Shown: in pieces, positions 8,126-18,820 of the stretch
Layout of the letters: every line of letters begins with the position of its first letter
Position numbering within the stretch: position 1 is the first letter of the stretch
Assembly (NCBI RefSeq): GCF_002836715.1
Contig: NZ_PJAT01000065.1
Location: 22,914 to 86,913, forward strand
DNA length: 64,000 bases
Direction: 5' to 3'
Source: Psychrobacter sp. 4Dc
Lineage (GTDB): Bacteria; Pseudomonadota; Gammaproteobacteria; Pseudomonadales; Moraxellaceae
The notes under the pieces: model-generated
Database searches by the model: none
Seen by the model: only the letters and a program-made list of their open reading frames with translations
Told to the model about the DNA's origin: nothing
Translations under genes and position numbers: made by a program

Positions 8126-9091
8126 TTATTCAGATTTTGACTTCTTTGCCAATTGGCTACTGTCTGCTTTGACCACTAAGGTTTTGGCAAGTTTGTCATG
8201 CCAACCAATATTTTCAGGGCTTTTAGATGCCATATAGTAATGAATGGCTAAAGGTATCAGTACTATAAATGAAGTAGAAAGGGGGATATAAAGTAGTGCT
8301 AGAAAAAGAGTACGTATCACAACCAATCTAAGAAAAGAAGGTAAATGATGGGTGGTTTGATCTACAACACGAATTCCCGTAATCAATTTACCTAACGACT
8401 GGCCCCGCAAGATAATAAAAAGTAATTGCAAAGCGATAAGGCCGAAAACCATCGCATTGGATATTAATTGTGTCGCTTGCGGAATACTTTCAGAAAGACT
8501 CAAAGAATATTTAATTACTGCTTCCATATTCTGTAAGTCTGTGGGCATGTCTCCCAACTTTCTCATAGCTAGCATTAATGGAAGAAACGCCATTATTAGT
8601 AGCAGCCAATCAAGCGCGGTTGCCAATACGCGTGACATAATTGGCGCAAGTACCACGTTGCCGACGACTTTATCATTGTCTGCAACAGCTTTTTTGAGAG
8701 TAGACTTATTCAGTGAGACATTGTTGTGCGGCGTTTGATGACGATTGGTCGTCATGTCGGCTTTCACGTTTTTAGGACGTTCAGGCTTGCCATATAGTCT
8801 GTCTAACGATACTGACTTATCATCTTTTGCTTTATTGGTATCTTCAGGGAAGACGGTCACGTTATTGATGATAGAGTCGTTTACTTCAGGCGTGTTAGCA
8901 CTGGTCGGGCGATACACCGTTTGGTTATTGGTAAGATCACCTATGCGCTGCCACTGAGCTAAGCCTTCATGCCACATCAGATCATCAAGCAATACTTCAC
9001 CAGATGCCAGCATGATATTCAGCTGCTCCAACTGATATGGGCCAGCTTGTACGTTATTTCGAGCAAGGAAAATCTGCATAATTGCCTGCAT
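8126..9091 (-). CDS. GYF-domain/RDD-family inner-membrane protein
   Basis: 321 residues. Residues about 5-55 (QIFLARNNVQAGPYQLEQLN...LLDDLMWHEGLAQWQRIGDL) form a GYF_2-type domain, predicted to bind proline-rich peptides in the cytosol. A polar linker of about 90 residues follows. The C-terminal half is an RDD domain: Arg in MSRVLATALDWLLL, Asp in the first helix, and GQSLGKLITGIRVVD after the third segment, with four or so membrane helices. RDD proteins have been linked to ion transport or envelope roles, mostly undefined. A second ATG four codons in is an equally good start. Confidence 0.8.
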   Translation of the reverse strand: MQAIMQIFLARNNVQAGPYQLEQLNIMLASGEVLLDDLMWHEGLAQWQRIGDLTNNQTVYRPTSANTPEVNDSIINNVTVFPEDTNKAKDDKSVSLDRLYGKPERPKNVKADMTTNRHQTPHNNVSLNKSTLKKAVADNDKVVGNVVLAPIMSRVLATALDWLLLIMAFLPLMLAMRKLGDMPTDLQNMEAVIKYSLSLSESIPQATQLISNAMVFGLIALQLLFIILRGQSLGKLITGIRVVDQTTHHLPSFLRLVVIRTLFLALLYIPLSTSFIVLIPLAIHYYMASKSPENIGWHDKLAKTLVVKADSSQLAKKSKSE

Positions 9092-9116
9092 AGTTAGTCA
9101 TGTCTTAGGATATTAT

Positions 9117-9153
9117 ATTAGGGTCTATTTGAAAAAATCAAATAGACCCTAAT
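9117..9153. repeat. Perfect 16-bp inverted repeat after ppsA
   Basis: ATTAGGGTCTATTTGA and its exact complement flank a five-A loop. It lies about 50 bases after the ppsA stop and before the RDD gene. It may end ppsA transcripts, although no T-run follows the 3' arm on the minus strand. The 14-base string AATAGACCCTAATA from its right arm recurs at 52011-52024, upstream of parA. Confidence 0.7.
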
Positions 9154-9205
9154 AGTGGTATCTTTAATGACTGTGTGAATGACCGCTGTGACTAAACGTA
9201 GCGGT

Positions 9206-11590
9206 TTACTTCGCTTCTTCACCAGCTAAGAAGAACCAAGTATCTAGTACTGAGTCAGGGTTCAATGACACTGAGCTGATACCTTGCTCCATTAACCAAA
9301 ACGCTAGATCTGGATGGTCTGATGGGCCTTGACCACAGATACCGACGTATTTGTTTTGCTTACGGCAAGCTTCGATAGCCATAGATAATAGTTTCTTAAC
9401 AGCAGGATCACGCTCATCAAATAGATGCGAGACGATACCTGAGTCACGGTCAAGACCAAGCGTTAACTGAGTCAAATCGTTAGAACCGATTGAGAAACCA
9501 TCAAAGTACTCTAGGAACTCTTCTGCCAATAGGGCGTTGGTTGGTAGCTCACACATCATGATGACGCGTAGACCATTTTCGCCACGTTTTAGACCATTTT
9601 TCTCAAGTAACTCGATGACTTCTTTGGCTTCGCCAACAGTACGTACGAATGGAATCATGATCTCAACATTGGTCAAGCCCATGTCATCACGTACACGTTT
9701 TAGTGCTTTACACTCAAGCTCAAAACAGTCACGGAAGTTATCAGACACATAACGGCTAGCACCGCGGAAACCAAGCATTGGGTTCTCTTCTGATGGCTCG
9801 TATAACTTACCACCAAGCAAGTTAGCGTATTCGTTCGATTTAAAATCTGACATACGAACGATCACTGGCTGATCCATGAAGGCAACAGCTAGCGTTGAGA
9901 TACCTTCAACCAATTTATCAACATAGAAGTCAACAGGTGATGCATAGCCTGCGATACGCTCTTGGATTGCTTGCGCAATTTCACGTGGCAAGCTGTTCAT
10001 GTTTAGCAAGGCTTTTGGATGCACACCAATCATACGGTTGATGATGAACTCTAAACGTGCAAGACCAATACCTTCGTTTGGCATTTGGGTAAATGAGAAT
10101 GCGCGATCTGGGTTACCAACGTTCATCATCACTTTAAATGCTAGCTCTGGCATAGATTCAACAGAGTTAGTCTGTACTTCAAAATCAATCTGGCTTTCAT
10201 AAATGAAACCAGTATCACCTTCAGCACAAGAAGCAGTTACGTCTTGACCATCAACCAATAGCTCAGTTGCGTTACCACAACCAACGATAGCTGGCACACC
10301 TAGCTCACGTGCGATAATAGCAGCGTGACAGGTACGGCCACCACGGTTAGTGATGATAGCAGAGGCGCGCTTCATAACTGGTTCCCAATCCGGATCAGTC
10401 ATGTCTGATACGAGTACGTCGCCTTCTTCTACTTTGTCCATCTCGTTTAGGTTGCTAACGATACGCACTTTACCTGAACCGATACGTTGACCGATTGAAC
10501 GACCTTCACACAATACTTTTGCGCCAGTCGTGTCGATGACATAACGTTCCATTACGTTGCTATCTTGACGGCTCTTAACAGTCTCAGGACGTGCTTGAAC
10601 GATAAAGATTTCGTTAGTATCGCCGTCTTTTGCCCACTCGATATCCATCGCTTGGCCATAATGCTGTTCAATCGTTACCGCTTGCTTGGCAAGTGAGGTC
10701 AGCTCTTCAGTCGATAGAGAGAACTGCATGCGATCTTGTTTTTCAACATCAACGGTTTTAACTGATTTAGCCGTGCTGCCTTCATCACCATAAACCATTT
10801 TCTTATGCTTGCTACCTAGGTTACGACGGATAACTGATGGCTTACCATTGGCTAGCAATTTCTTAGAGATGTAGAACTCATCTGGATTAACCGCACCCTG
10901 TACAACCATTTCACCTAGGCCATAGCTTGAGGTGATGAATACCACTTGATCAAAGCCACTTTCGGTATCTAGCGTGAACATAACACCAGCAGCACCAGTC
11001 TCTGAACGTACCATACGCTGTACGGCAGCAGATAGTGCAACACCTTCGTGCTCAAAACCTTTGTGTACACGGTAAGAGATTGCACGGTCGTTGTATAGAG
11101 AAGCAAATACTTCTTTAATAGCAATTAGGACGTTATCAATACCGCGAATGTTCAAGAAGGTTTCTTGTTGACCAGCAAATGACGCATCTGGCAAATCTTC
11201 AGCAGTGGCAGAAGAACGTACAGCAACAGCGATATCTTCGCCGCCACTCATAGTTTCAAATGACTGACGTACTTCTTGCTCAAGATCTTTTGGCAGTTCT
11301 TGTTCAATAATCCAAGTACGAATCTTTTTACCAGTAGCCGCAAGCTTATTAACATCATTTACGTCTAGTGTTTTTAGCTCGCTGTTGATTTTGTCAAGCA
11401 AGCCTGTTTCAGTCAAAAAGCGGTTGAATGCATTTGAAGTGGTGGCAAAGCCGCCTGGAACACTAACGCCTAAATCAGAAAGATGGCTGATCATTTCGCC
11501 AAGCGAAGCGTTCTTACCACCAACCATTTCGATGTCGTCTTTTCCTAGCTGATCAAGATTGATTACAAGTGCTGTAGATTGCGCTGCCAT
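9206..11590 (-). CDS. ppsA: Phosphoenolpyruvate synthase (pyruvate, water dikinase)
   Basis: 794 residues, the normal length. It makes PEP from pyruvate, ATP and water, yielding AMP and phosphate, for gluconeogenesis. The N-terminal nucleotide-binding domain begins [20 protein letters not shown] and contains [21 protein letters not shown]. The central phosphohistidine domain carries [15 protein letters not shown] (His near residue 422, with the Thr two positions earlier that the regulatory protein phosphorylates). The C-terminal PEP/pyruvate domain includes [19 protein letters not shown] and the GICGQGPSD active-site Cys. SD TGGAG precedes the ATG. The divergent gene encodes its regulator. 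Confidence 0.98.
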   Translation of the reverse strand: MAAQSTALVINLDQLGKDDIEMVGGKNASLGEMISHLSDLGVSVPGGFATTSNAFNRFLTETGLLDKINSELKTLDVNDVNKLAATGKKIRTWIIEQELPKDLEQEVRQSFETMSGGEDIAVAVRSSATAEDLPDASFAGQQETFLNIRGIDNVLIAIKEVFASLYNDRAISYRVHKGFEHEGVALSAAVQRMVRSETGAAGVMFTLDTESGFDQVVFITSSYGLGEMVVQGAVNPDEFYISKKLLANGKPSVIRRNLGSKHKKMVYGDEGSTAKSVKTVDVEKQDRMQFSLSTEELTSLAKQAVTIEQHYGQAMDIEWAKDGDTNEIFIVQARPETVKSRQDSNVMERYVIDTTGAKVLCEGRSIGQRIGSGKVRIVSNLNEMDKVEEGDVLVSDMTDPDWEPVMKRASAIITNRGGRTCHAAIIARELGVPAIVGCGNATELLVDGQDVTASCAEGDTGFIYESQIDFEVQTNSVESMPELAFKVMMNVGNPDRAFSFTQMPNEGIGLARLEFIINRMIGVHPKALLNMNSLPREIAQAIQERIAGYASPVDFYVDKLVEGISTLAVAFMDQPVIVRMSDFKSNEYANLLGGKLYEPSEENPMLGFRGASRYVSDNFRDCFELECKALKRVRDDMGLTNVEIMIPFVRTVGEAKEVIELLEKNGLKRGENGLRVIMMCELPTNALLAEEFLEYFDGFSIGSNDLTQLTLGLDRDSGIVSHLFDERDPAVKKLLSMAIEACRKQNKYVGICGQGPSDHPDLAFWLMEQGISSVSLNPDSVLDTWFFLAGEEAK

Positions 11591-12281
11591 GATAACTCCA
11601 GAAAATAAGGTTATTTAGTAAAGATTATAACGGTGAATTATACCGCCATATTAGGACAATTTCGAGGGTTTTCACCAAAAAACTTGTTAAAAATATACAA
11701 ATTGTGGGGTTTGCTACATAAATTAGAGCTAGTCCGATCAGGTTTCGTATTTACTCGGATGAAAAATATCATTGTTAGTGACGATGTTATACGGTTTCAA
11801 AAGCCAATTACTGCATAAAATAGACGTATTCAAATAAGCTACATCTAGAGCATTTCCATAACTTATGTTTCAATCTTATGTATCTGTATAAAAGAAGCAT
11901 AATAGAAGAAGCATAAAAAAAGCCTTAATGAGAGGTGGATTAGCCATGACGACAATATGAAAAACAATGTTGGTGCTAAGTGTACGCCTGTAACATTGAT
12001 TTCTATTAAGAAGCTAATATGCGTATAATGTAGCGCATAGATAGTTGATGCACATTGCATAATAAATGTGCGGTATAGGTACTAAAAAAGGCTCGTTTTA
12101 AGAAGGCAGTTATAAAACCTAGTTATACGAGTTATAAGGGTAACTATAAGAAGCCGAGTAAAAGTCACGCTATTAATAGTCAATAACTGCTAAACATCTA
12201 CCAAGTCTGAATTATTACTAAGATCTATACCAAAAACTAAATGAAGGTCATTATTGAGTTTTCAACCGAGGTGTCAACGAT
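11591..12281. other. 690-bp divergent intergenic region between ppsA and ppsR
   Basis: No credible gene; short frames here lack family features and ribosome sites. On the minus strand two TATAAT hexamers (11629-11624 and 11642-11637) lie just upstream of ppsA and may be its -10 elements, though no good -35 is paired with either. The plus-strand promoter of the regulator was not located. The length leaves room for regulatory binding sites or a small RNA, but I see no terminator or conserved fold. Confidence 0.4.
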
Positions 12282-13178
12282 ATGTACTCAAGCAATCTAT
12301 CTGAACAAGTTAAGTCCACTATCCAAAATCGCCATGCGCTAAACTTGGACAGCTCACAAGCCATTAGAACGGCGTTTTTTATCTCAGATGGCACAGCTAT
12401 TACGGCTGAGACACTTGGACGCGCTATTTTGAGTCAGTTTGCCTCGGTTCCTTTTGAAACAAGAGTATTGCCATACGTCGATAGCTTAGAGCGTGCGGAA
12501 GATGCGGTTGAACAAATCAATATGGCGTATCAGCGTGATGGTTCATTGCCATTGGTGTTTGATACGATCGTCAATCCAGAGATTCGTGAAAAAATTAACT
12601 CGGCACACAGCTGTAACTTAGATATGTATGAAGGTCTGATTGGCCGTGTTGCAGAAGAGACTGGCGTAGAGCCAGATGGTCATTCAGGGCATGCACATGA
12701 TGATGTCGATTCTGAAACCTATAAAGAGCGTATCGATGCAGTGCATTTTGCCTTAGACAATGACGATGGCGCGCGTACTCGTCACTATAATGCAGCCGAT
12801 ATTATTTTGGTGGGTGTGTCGCGCTCTGGTAAGACGCCGACTTCTTTATACTTAGCATTACAATTCGGTATTCGAGCGGCTAACTATCCTTTGACCGAAG
12901 ATGATTTGTACGACAATCAGTTGCCGAAAGCATTGCGTGAGCATAAAGACAAGCTGTTTGGTTTGCTTATTGATACTGATCGCTTAGTAAAAATCCGTCA
13001 GGAGCGCCGTGCAGGCAGCCGTTATTCAAGCTATCAGCAATGCCAGCAAGAGCAGCGCGCGATTCAGGGTATCTATATCACGCATGGTATTCCAAGCTTA
13101 GATGTATCAGAGATGTCTGTTGAAGAGATTGCCACGCGTATTTTGCAGATGACAGGTCTCAAACGCCGTATTGGATAA
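12282..13178 (+). CDS. ppsR: PEP synthase regulatory protein (bifunctional kinase/pyrophosphorylase)
   Basis: 298 residues of the DUF299/PSRP family. The protein inactivates PpsA by ADP-dependent phosphorylation of the active-site Thr and reverses it by phosphate-dependent dephosphorylation. AFFISDGTAITAETLGRAIL near residue 30 and the P-loop-like GVSRSGKTPTSLYLA (about residues 176-190) are family signatures, as is YVTHG-like IYITHGIPSLDVS near the C-terminus. It is somewhat longer than E. coli PpsR because of an N-terminal tail of about 25 residues and a His/Asp-rich stretch near residue 130. Divergent from ppsA. Confidence 0.95.
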   Translation: MYSSNLSEQVKSTIQNRHALNLDSSQAIRTAFFISDGTAITAETLGRAILSQFASVPFETRVLPYVDSLERAEDAVEQINMAYQRDGSLPLVFDTIVNPEIREKINSAHSCNLDMYEGLIGRVAEETGVEPDGHSGHAHDDVDSETYKERIDAVHFALDNDDGARTRHYNAADIILVGVSRSGKTPTSLYLALQFGIRAANYPLTEDDLYDNQLPKALREHKDKLFGLLIDTDRLVKIRQERRAGSRYSSYQQCQQEQRAIQGIYITHGIPSLDVSEMSVEEIATRILQMTGLKRRIG

Positions 13179-13329
13179 TTAGAGTTTTTGGTAGTAATCG
13201 CTCTATGTCAATGTTGTAAAAACCACACTTACGGCTTATGGTGAGCTGAATTTCAATAGCTTGCCTAAGTTTAAGCATATTAACTCGTACATAAATATAT
13301 AAATAGAATCAACAAATAAAGAGGACATC

Positions 13330-14979
13330 ATGGTAAGTAAAAGTGCAAGCGACGAGACCAACGATACTGGTAAAGATATTCATACCGAAGTATCAAATAA
13401 ATCTAGTGGACACGTGCCAAGCCCTGAACATACCGAAGGTAAGAACAAAAAAGAAAAGATAGAGCAGACCCACGAGCAAGTGACCGATGATGTTATGCAT
13501 CATCCTGACTTAGTGAATCCGCTCGATGACACACGAATCGATATTAAATCTGGTTTTACCAAAGACTCTCGTCGTTTAAAAAGTGACGACCATGAGTATG
13601 AGTATGATGCCGTTGTTTTAGGGGCGGGACCTGCTGGTGAAGCCGCTGCCATGAAGCTAATTAAGTCTGGTAAAAGAGTCGTGGTCGTCGATCCGCGTGA
13701 TCAAGTAGGGGGTAACTCTACTCACGTTGGTACAATTCCAAGTAAAGCATTGCGCCAATCTGTATTTAACTTGATTAATTTCCGCCGCGATCCAATGTTT
13801 ACCAAGGCGATGGAATATAAGCAAGTACCGCTAAATGAAGTACTCGCCAAAGCGCGTCAAGTTATCCGTCGTCAAGTCAGTACGCATACACGCTTTTATG
13901 AGCGCAACCGTATCGAAGTCATTCAAGGTTGGGCAAGTTTCATTGACGCACATACGCTACGTATTGAAGTCGATGAAAATGTTTATGAAACCATCACTTT
14001 CAATAAAGCCATTATCACTGTCGGTAGTCGTCCTTACCGCCCTGAGATTTTAGACTTTAACCATCCACGTGTATTTGACTCTGACAAAATCTTGCAAATG
14101 GATTATGTGGTCAAAAAAATCATCATTTATGGTGCAGGGGTGATTGGTTGTGAGTATGCGTCTATCTTTACTGGCCTTGGCTACAAAGTTGATCTAATCA
14201 ATAACCAAGATCAATTGCTCAACTACTTAGACAGCGAAATCAGTGATGCCATCGCGCATGACTTTAGACAGTTCGGTGTGCTTATCCGTAGTAACGAAGA
14301 GATTGATCATCTAGAAACTCATGATGATTATGTAGTCTTGCACCTAAAGAGTGGTAAGCGCATCAAATCTGATGCCATTCTTTGGTCAAATGGTCGCTCA
14401 GGTAACACCGAAGGCTTAAACTTAGAAGCCATTGGGCTAAAAGCAAATGGCCGTGGTCAGTTAAAAGTAGATGACACTTACTGTACTGACGTCGACAATA
14501 TTTATGCTGCTGGTGACGTAATCGGCTGGCCATCACTAGCCTCTGCTGCCTATGACCAAGGTCGCTGTGCCGCTGCCTTTATGGTTGGTGATAGTGATGC
14601 TGAGCCAGTATCTAGTGTACCGACGGGTATCTATACGATTCCTGAAATCTCTTGTATCGGTAAGACAGAGCAAGAGCTCACGGATGAAAAAGTTCCATAT
14701 GAAGTGGGTCAGGCGTTCTTTAAACATCTGGCACGTGCCCAAATTATCGGTGAACGTTCGGGCGTATTAAAAATATTGTTCCATCGTGATACGTTAGAAA
14801 TTCTAGGTATCCATTGCTACGGTAACCACGCTTCAGAGATTATTCATATCGGTCAAGCAGTGATGAAGTGCAAGAGTAACAATACGCTTGAATACTTTGT
14901 AAATACGACTTTCAACTATCCCACGATGGCAGAAGCATACCGTGTGGCAGCATTGAATGGTTTGAACCGAGTGTTTTAA
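13330..14979 (+). CDS. sthA: Soluble pyridine nucleotide transhydrogenase (Si-specific)
   Basis: 549 residues against about 465 in E. coli. The extra length is a charged, low-complexity N-terminal extension of about 90 residues; AAAGAGG before the ATG supports this start. The core is a flavoprotein disulfide reductase-like fold: FAD-binding [13 protein letters not shown] (about 99-111), [16 protein letters not shown], a second [13 protein letters not shown] for NAD(P), [24 protein letters not shown], and the C-terminal dimer domain. SthA enzymes lack the redox cysteine pair, as here; even the single Cys found in many homologues (GGNC/GGGC) is Ser. The enzyme equilibrates NADPH and NADH. Confidence 0.93.
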   Translation: MVSKSASDETNDTGKDIHTEVSNKSSGHVPSPEHTEGKNKKEKIEQTHEQVTDDVMHHPDLVNPLDDTRIDIKSGFTKDSRRLKSDDHEYEYDAVVLGAGPAGEAAAMKLIKSGKRVVVVDPRDQVGGNSTHVGTIPSKALRQSVFNLINFRRDPMFTKAMEYKQVPLNEVLAKARQVIRRQVSTHTRFYERNRIEVIQGWASFIDAHTLRIEVDENVYETITFNKAIITVGSRPYRPEILDFNHPRVFDSDKILQMDYVVKKIIIYGAGVIGCEYASIFTGLGYKVDLINNQDQLLNYLDSEISDAIAHDFRQFGVLIRSNEEIDHLETHDDYVVLHLKSGKRIKSDAILWSNGRSGNTEGLNLEAIGLKANGRGQLKVDDTYCTDVDNIYAAGDVIGWPSLASAAYDQGRCAAAFMVGDSDAEPVSSVPTGIYTIPEISCIGKTEQELTDEKVPYEVGQAFFKHLARAQIIGERSGVLKILFHRDTLEILGIHCYGNHASEIIHIGQAVMKCKSNNTLEYFVNTTFNYPTMAEAYRVAALNGLNRVF

Positions 14980-15005
14980 ACCACCGCTATTTATATTGTA
15001 TAAAT

Positions 15006-15042
15006 AAAAAAGCGCCTACTACTATTAGCAGGCGCTTTTTTT
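15006..15042 (+). terminator. Bidirectional terminator between sthA and the ABC permease genes
   Basis: Twelve-base-pair stem AAAAAAGCGCCT/AGGCGCTTTTTT with a 12-base loop and T-run, between convergent genes; it can serve both. Confidence 0.9.
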
Positions 15043-15071
15043 ATGCTCATAGATTTCATTAATTTGAGGAT

Positions 15072-16262
15072 TTATAAATAGGCTTTTCTTTGCGGAATAC
15101 GCTTGCGTAAAAATAGCAATAAAACAAAATAGAGCAACCACAAGCCAGCCAACGCATAAAATCCTATAGCGACTTGAGAAACACTGGCACCCATTTGGTT
15201 AAGCTGTACAGAGGTATTGATTGCAGGCGTAGTCGGTACCAGCCAACGTAGTACTTGTAATACTTGAGGCAATTGGTCTGCTGGCCAAGGGTAGCCGCTT
15301 AAGAAGAATATCGGTAAGGAGATAAAAATTAAGATCTGCATACTGCGCTCACGCTGCCGGAACCATAATCCGAGCACGCAGCCGAGCGTTGCGACTGTCG
15401 GACAAAATAGTGCTAAAAACAGCAGCGTACCAAGCATGTTTTGTCCGCGTGGATAATGATGTAGCTCAAACGCCCACCCATAATAAAAGCAGCCAACGAT
15501 AAAGCTAAGTGAGCTCAAAGCCCCAATACGTCCTAACCAGCCACGTACACTCGTACTGTGACGGCGCTGTTCATACCATGTGCCAATCAGCATCGCAGTC
15601 GCCATTAAAAGTGTCTGCTGTAAGATAATAATAGAGACAGCTGGTACAACATAAGCACCATAGCCTTCGGTTTGGTTATACAGTGGCATAATCCGTAGCG
15701 GTACGGCTTGAGTATTCTGTGCTGCGGTAGGTGCATAAGCGCCTTTCGCAATGCTTTTCTTTACCTTGATACCAGCCGATACCGTACCTACTGCTTGAGA
15801 GAACCCCAGTTGGACGTTTTTATTTAAAATAAAATAACCGCCATTACCCAGTACGCTGACGTGCGCTTGCTCTCCAGACTGAACTTGCTCTTCGAGACCA
15901 GCTGGGATCACCATATATCCTGCAATTTGATCTGACCATATGGCTTCTTTGGCAGCCTGCTCATTGATAAATCGTTCAGTATCTAAATATGGGCTAGCAC
16001 TCGCATAGCGAACGAGAGTACCCGATAAGTTGCTGTTGTCATGATCAATGATACCTACTGGCACATGGTTGACTACCTCAGATGAGTAAGGCCAAGGATA
16101 GAAAAACCCATAGATAATAGGAGCAATAATCAACATCAAAAGTACGCCTTTATCGCCAAAGACGTCTTTGAAAGTTTGAATAAAGCTGTTCCAAAAACCT
16201 TGTGGGGCGGGGGTGACTGTTGATTTGGTTTTTGAGTGTGTATTGTTTGATTGTGCAGACAT
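15072..16262 (-). CDS. ABC-2 type permease, second of a pair
   Basis: 396 residues from the ATG at 16262, whose A is shared with the TGA of the preceding permease (TGATG) and which has GGGGAG eight bases upstream; an upstream TTG frame is rejected. After a polar start there is one membrane helix (VLLMLIIAPIIYGFFYPWPY), a large periplasmic domain (VPVGIIDHDNSNLSGTLVRYASASPYL...), then five or so C-terminal helices, the layout of ABC2_membrane_3 (YhhJ/YbhR-like) exporters. It probably forms a heterodimer with the upstream permease, fed by the HlyD and TolC partners in the same run. No ATPase gene is in the cluster. Confidence 0.88.
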   Translation of the reverse strand: MSAQSNNTHSKTKSTVTPAPQGFWNSFIQTFKDVFGDKGVLLMLIIAPIIYGFFYPWPYSSEVVNHVPVGIIDHDNSNLSGTLVRYASASPYLDTERFINEQAAKEAIWSDQIAGYMVIPAGLEEQVQSGEQAHVSVLGNGGYFILNKNVQLGFSQAVGTVSAGIKVKKSIAKGAYAPTAAQNTQAVPLRIMPLYNQTEGYGAYVVPAVSIIILQQTLLMATAMLIGTWYEQRRHSTSVRGWLGRIGALSSLSFIVGCFYYGWAFELHHYPRGQNMLGTLLFLALFCPTVATLGCVLGLWFRQRERSMQILIFISLPIFFLSGYPWPADQLPQVLQVLRWLVPTTPAINTSVQLNQMGASVSQVAIGFYALAGLWLLYFVLLLFLRKRIPQRKAYL

Positions 16263-17569
16263 CAGCGTGCTCCCCAACGTTCAGGATGCGCCAATGCGCG
16301 TTTGGTTAATAGTGCTGCAAATAGTAGCGCTATTATAGCTGCAAGCATGAGGCCATAGACGATAGGTAAAGATATGGCGATCGGGGCTTGCATTTGTAAC
16401 TGTGCAATATGGAGCTTTAGATAATGCGTTAGCGGTAGGGCATTTGACCAATATTGCGCGCTATCACTAATCGCAATATATGGAAACGTAACACCGGCAA
16501 AAGCGTAAGAAGGCGCTGAAATAAATCCAGTAGTCGATAGACCCATACGTAATGAAAAAGAATTCAAAGTAAAAATAGCACCTAGCCAAAATGACAATGT
16601 CATTAAGCACAAAAACCCAGCATAGACTGCCATGAGAGACATGATGTTGATATTCTGATTGGACGTTGCCAGCCACAATATCAACGCTGACCACAAGCTA
16701 TATGCCAGTATTGGCCAAAAGTATTTACCTAATAAGCCAAATACTAAAACTGATAAGCTGACCGAATGGGGCATTTTTGCATTCAATGATGCTTTGTTAT
16801 CGCTGCTATCTTGTTTGGTTGATAGCGAAGCTGTCGTTTTTGAGGCTTTAGATAAAGTTAGACTAGGTTTGCCTGTATCAATAAAACGGTACCAGCGACC
16901 GATATTCTTATCACGTAACTCGCGGCCAATCGTAGTTGCGCCAATGACCATCGCCAATATATGTAATAAGGCAGGTATGACAGTCGATGCCAAAAACTGC
17001 TGATAATTGGTCGCAGCATTGAATAAGCTAATACGCTGCACACTGATAGGCGCATAAGCCGTCATCGCTTGTGATGGCGCTACGCCTTGTTTGACCAATC
17101 GCTTGATCTCTACACCTGCGGATAATGTACTAGCGACCGCTTGGACACCTGCCTGAATAATACCAGAGTGCGTACCGTACTGTGCATTAACTTGTAGAGT
17201 CAACGGAGCAGGCTGGCTCGATAAGATATTACGAGAAAAGTCCTCTGGGATAATGACGACAGCGTAAATATCGCGCTGTAAAATGGCAGCCTCTGCATCC
17301 GCTTGGGAGTAATACAACTGTCTGACCGTCAAAGTAGGACTGGCCTCTAAGTAACGGACGGCAGTATTGGCAACAGCGCTGTTGTCTTGATCGATGACTC
17401 CGATAGGCAAATCGGTAATTTGAGTCTGTGAAAATATCCACCATATTAGCAGCACCGTTGCCAGTGGTATCCATATCACCATGCTAAAGTCCCAGTGATT
17501 TTTTGCCAAAAAACGGCGCTCGTAGGCTGCACTTCGTAAAAAAGCCTCACTTAACTTAGTCAAGTGCAT
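16262..17569 (-). CDS. ABC-2 type permease, first of a pair
   Basis: 435 residues, homologous in layout to its downstream partner: a first helix WIPLATVLLIWWIFS, a periplasmic domain with LPIGVIDQDNSAVANTAVRYLEASPTL, then a cluster of C-terminal helices. A polar loop of about 50 residues rich in Ser, Lys and Asn (near residues 230-280) separates membrane segments and is not in the partner. It starts three bases after the HlyD stop and overlaps the next permease by stop-start coupling, so the three are surely co-translated. Expected role: drug, dye or envelope-component export through a HlyD-TolC channel. Confidence 0.88.
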   Translation of the reverse strand: MHLTKLSEAFLRSAAYERRFLAKNHWDFSMVIWIPLATVLLIWWIFSQTQITDLPIGVIDQDNSAVANTAVRYLEASPTLTVRQLYYSQADAEAAILQRDIYAVVIIPEDFSRNILSSQPAPLTLQVNAQYGTHSGIIQAGVQAVASTLSAGVEIKRLVKQGVAPSQAMTAYAPISVQRISLFNAATNYQQFLASTVIPALLHILAMVIGATTIGRELRDKNIGRWYRFIDTGKPSLTLSKASKTTASLSTKQDSSDNKASLNAKMPHSVSLSVLVFGLLGKYFWPILAYSLWSALILWLATSNQNINIMSLMAVYAGFLCLMTLSFWLGAIFTLNSFSLRMGLSTTGFISAPSYAFAGVTFPYIAISDSAQYWSNALPLTHYLKLHIAQLQMQAPIAISLPIVYGLMLAAIIALLFAALLTKRALAHPERWGAR

Positions 17570-17572
17570 GGC

Positions 17573-18772
17573 TTACTCTTGGTTCTGATTGACAGGAGTA
17601 GGATTGATACGTACGACCACACTCATACCTGAGCGGATACGGGCATCGGGCTTAGATGGTCGTGCCTTTACCTCAAAAGTACGCACATCAAAACCATCAT
17701 CGTTGTTGGTCGGACGCCAAGTGGCAAAGTCTGATAAGGTCGATGTCGCATAGACGGTAAACTGTTTTGTATAAGGCTTATCCGCTGATGACAGCGCTGG
17801 GATAGTACCGGTAAATGTCTGACCAATAGCAAATTGATTTAAATAAGACTCAGTGACGTTAAGTACCACCCATTGGTCGTTGGTATCCACCAACGTCAAA
17901 AGCGGAACCCCTTGACCGATGACTTCTCCAGCACTCACGATGACATTATCGACGATACCAGCGATAGGACTTCTTAGGTTCGCTTCCTCTTTTGCTACTA
18001 GCGCTTCATCGAGTTTTGCATCGACCTGTGCGACTTGTGCAGTGGCCGCTGACTTATCTTCAGTACGTGCGCCTTCTAGCGCCAGATCATACTGCAAGCG
18101 GGCTGCTTCGGTTTGGTCTTGAGTAGCGAGATATTGCGCATACGCCTCATCGCGCTTTTGTCGCGCCATCAGTCCTTCTTCGTAAAGGCGATTGACACGC
18201 TGATAGGTGTTTTCTGCCAAGTCAGACGCCGCTTTATTGGCTTGCCAAGCGGCTTTTGCTTGGGCGATTTCTTGCGGGCGCGCACCATTTTCTGCTTTGT
18301 CTAATTGGCTTTGCGCGATTTGTTTACCAGCACGTGCTTGATTAATCTTGGCATTAATCTCAGGCGAATCCATCTCAACTAATTGCTGACCAACCGTTAC
18401 TGTATCGCCCTCTGTTACCATAATTTGGGCAATACGCCCTGGTACTTTTGCAGCGATCGACGTTTGCTGCATTTGCATTTGACCCTGCAGCGTAATAACT
18501 TCTGGCTCGCTATGCGCATTACTTTTGTATAGGCCATACGCAATCGTACCGAGGACAATCAGTATGAATAGTGCAAGTAATCCTTTTTTCATACGTGCAG
18601 ATTTGTCAGTTTTAGAGGCATCACGATTATAAGTAGGTGTCGGTTGCTCTGGTTCAATATCAGACACGTTTTCTACAGGATCGACTGAATTTTGTGTATC
18701 TTGAGAGGTCACTGACTCGGTTGCATCAGCTGATTTATTTGAGTCGTCTGATTCGCGTGGTAATTCTGTCAT
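17573..18772 (-). CDS. HlyD/EmrA-family periplasmic adaptor (membrane fusion protein)
   Basis: 399 residues. A polar cytosolic start of about 65 residues (acidic, Ser/Thr-rich) precedes one membrane anchor (GLLALFILIVLGTIAYGLY). The periplasmic part has the split barrel-sandwich: IAAKVPGRIAQIMVTEGDTVTVGQQLVEMDSPEINAKINQA, a long coiled-coil hairpin of Ala/Gln/Glu-rich repeats (about 150-260), and the returning half NLRSPIAGIVDNVIVSAGEVIGQGVPLLTLVD. It links the inner-membrane permeases to TolC. The HlyD-permease-permease arrangement resembles YhiI/YbhG systems. Confidence 0.92.
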   Translation of the reverse strand: MTELPRESDDSNKSADATESVTSQDTQNSVDPVENVSDIEPEQPTPTYNRDASKTDKSARMKKGLLALFILIVLGTIAYGLYKSNAHSEPEVITLQGQMQMQQTSIAAKVPGRIAQIMVTEGDTVTVGQQLVEMDSPEINAKINQARAGKQIAQSQLDKAENGARPQEIAQAKAAWQANKAASDLAENTYQRVNRLYEEGLMARQKRDEAYAQYLATQDQTEAARLQYDLALEGARTEDKSAATAQVAQVDAKLDEALVAKEEANLRSPIAGIVDNVIVSAGEVIGQGVPLLTLVDTNDQWVVLNVTESYLNQFAIGQTFTGTIPALSSADKPYTKQFTVYATSTLSDFATWRPTNNDDGFDVRTFEVKARPSKPDARIRSGMSVVVRINPTPVNQNQE

Positions 18773-18820
18773 GACAATGAGATTCCTAAAGCAACAAAGT
18801 TGAAAATAAAGGGCTTATTA

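Noticed and set aside
11633..11818. 61-residue open frame in the ppsA-ppsR gap
   Set aside because: No ribosome site; its start overlaps the likely ppsA promoter, and the sequence has no family features.
16263..16277. TTG start giving a 401-residue second ABC permease
   Set aside because: The ATG at 16262 forms a TGATG stop-start overlap with GGGGAG eight bases upstream.
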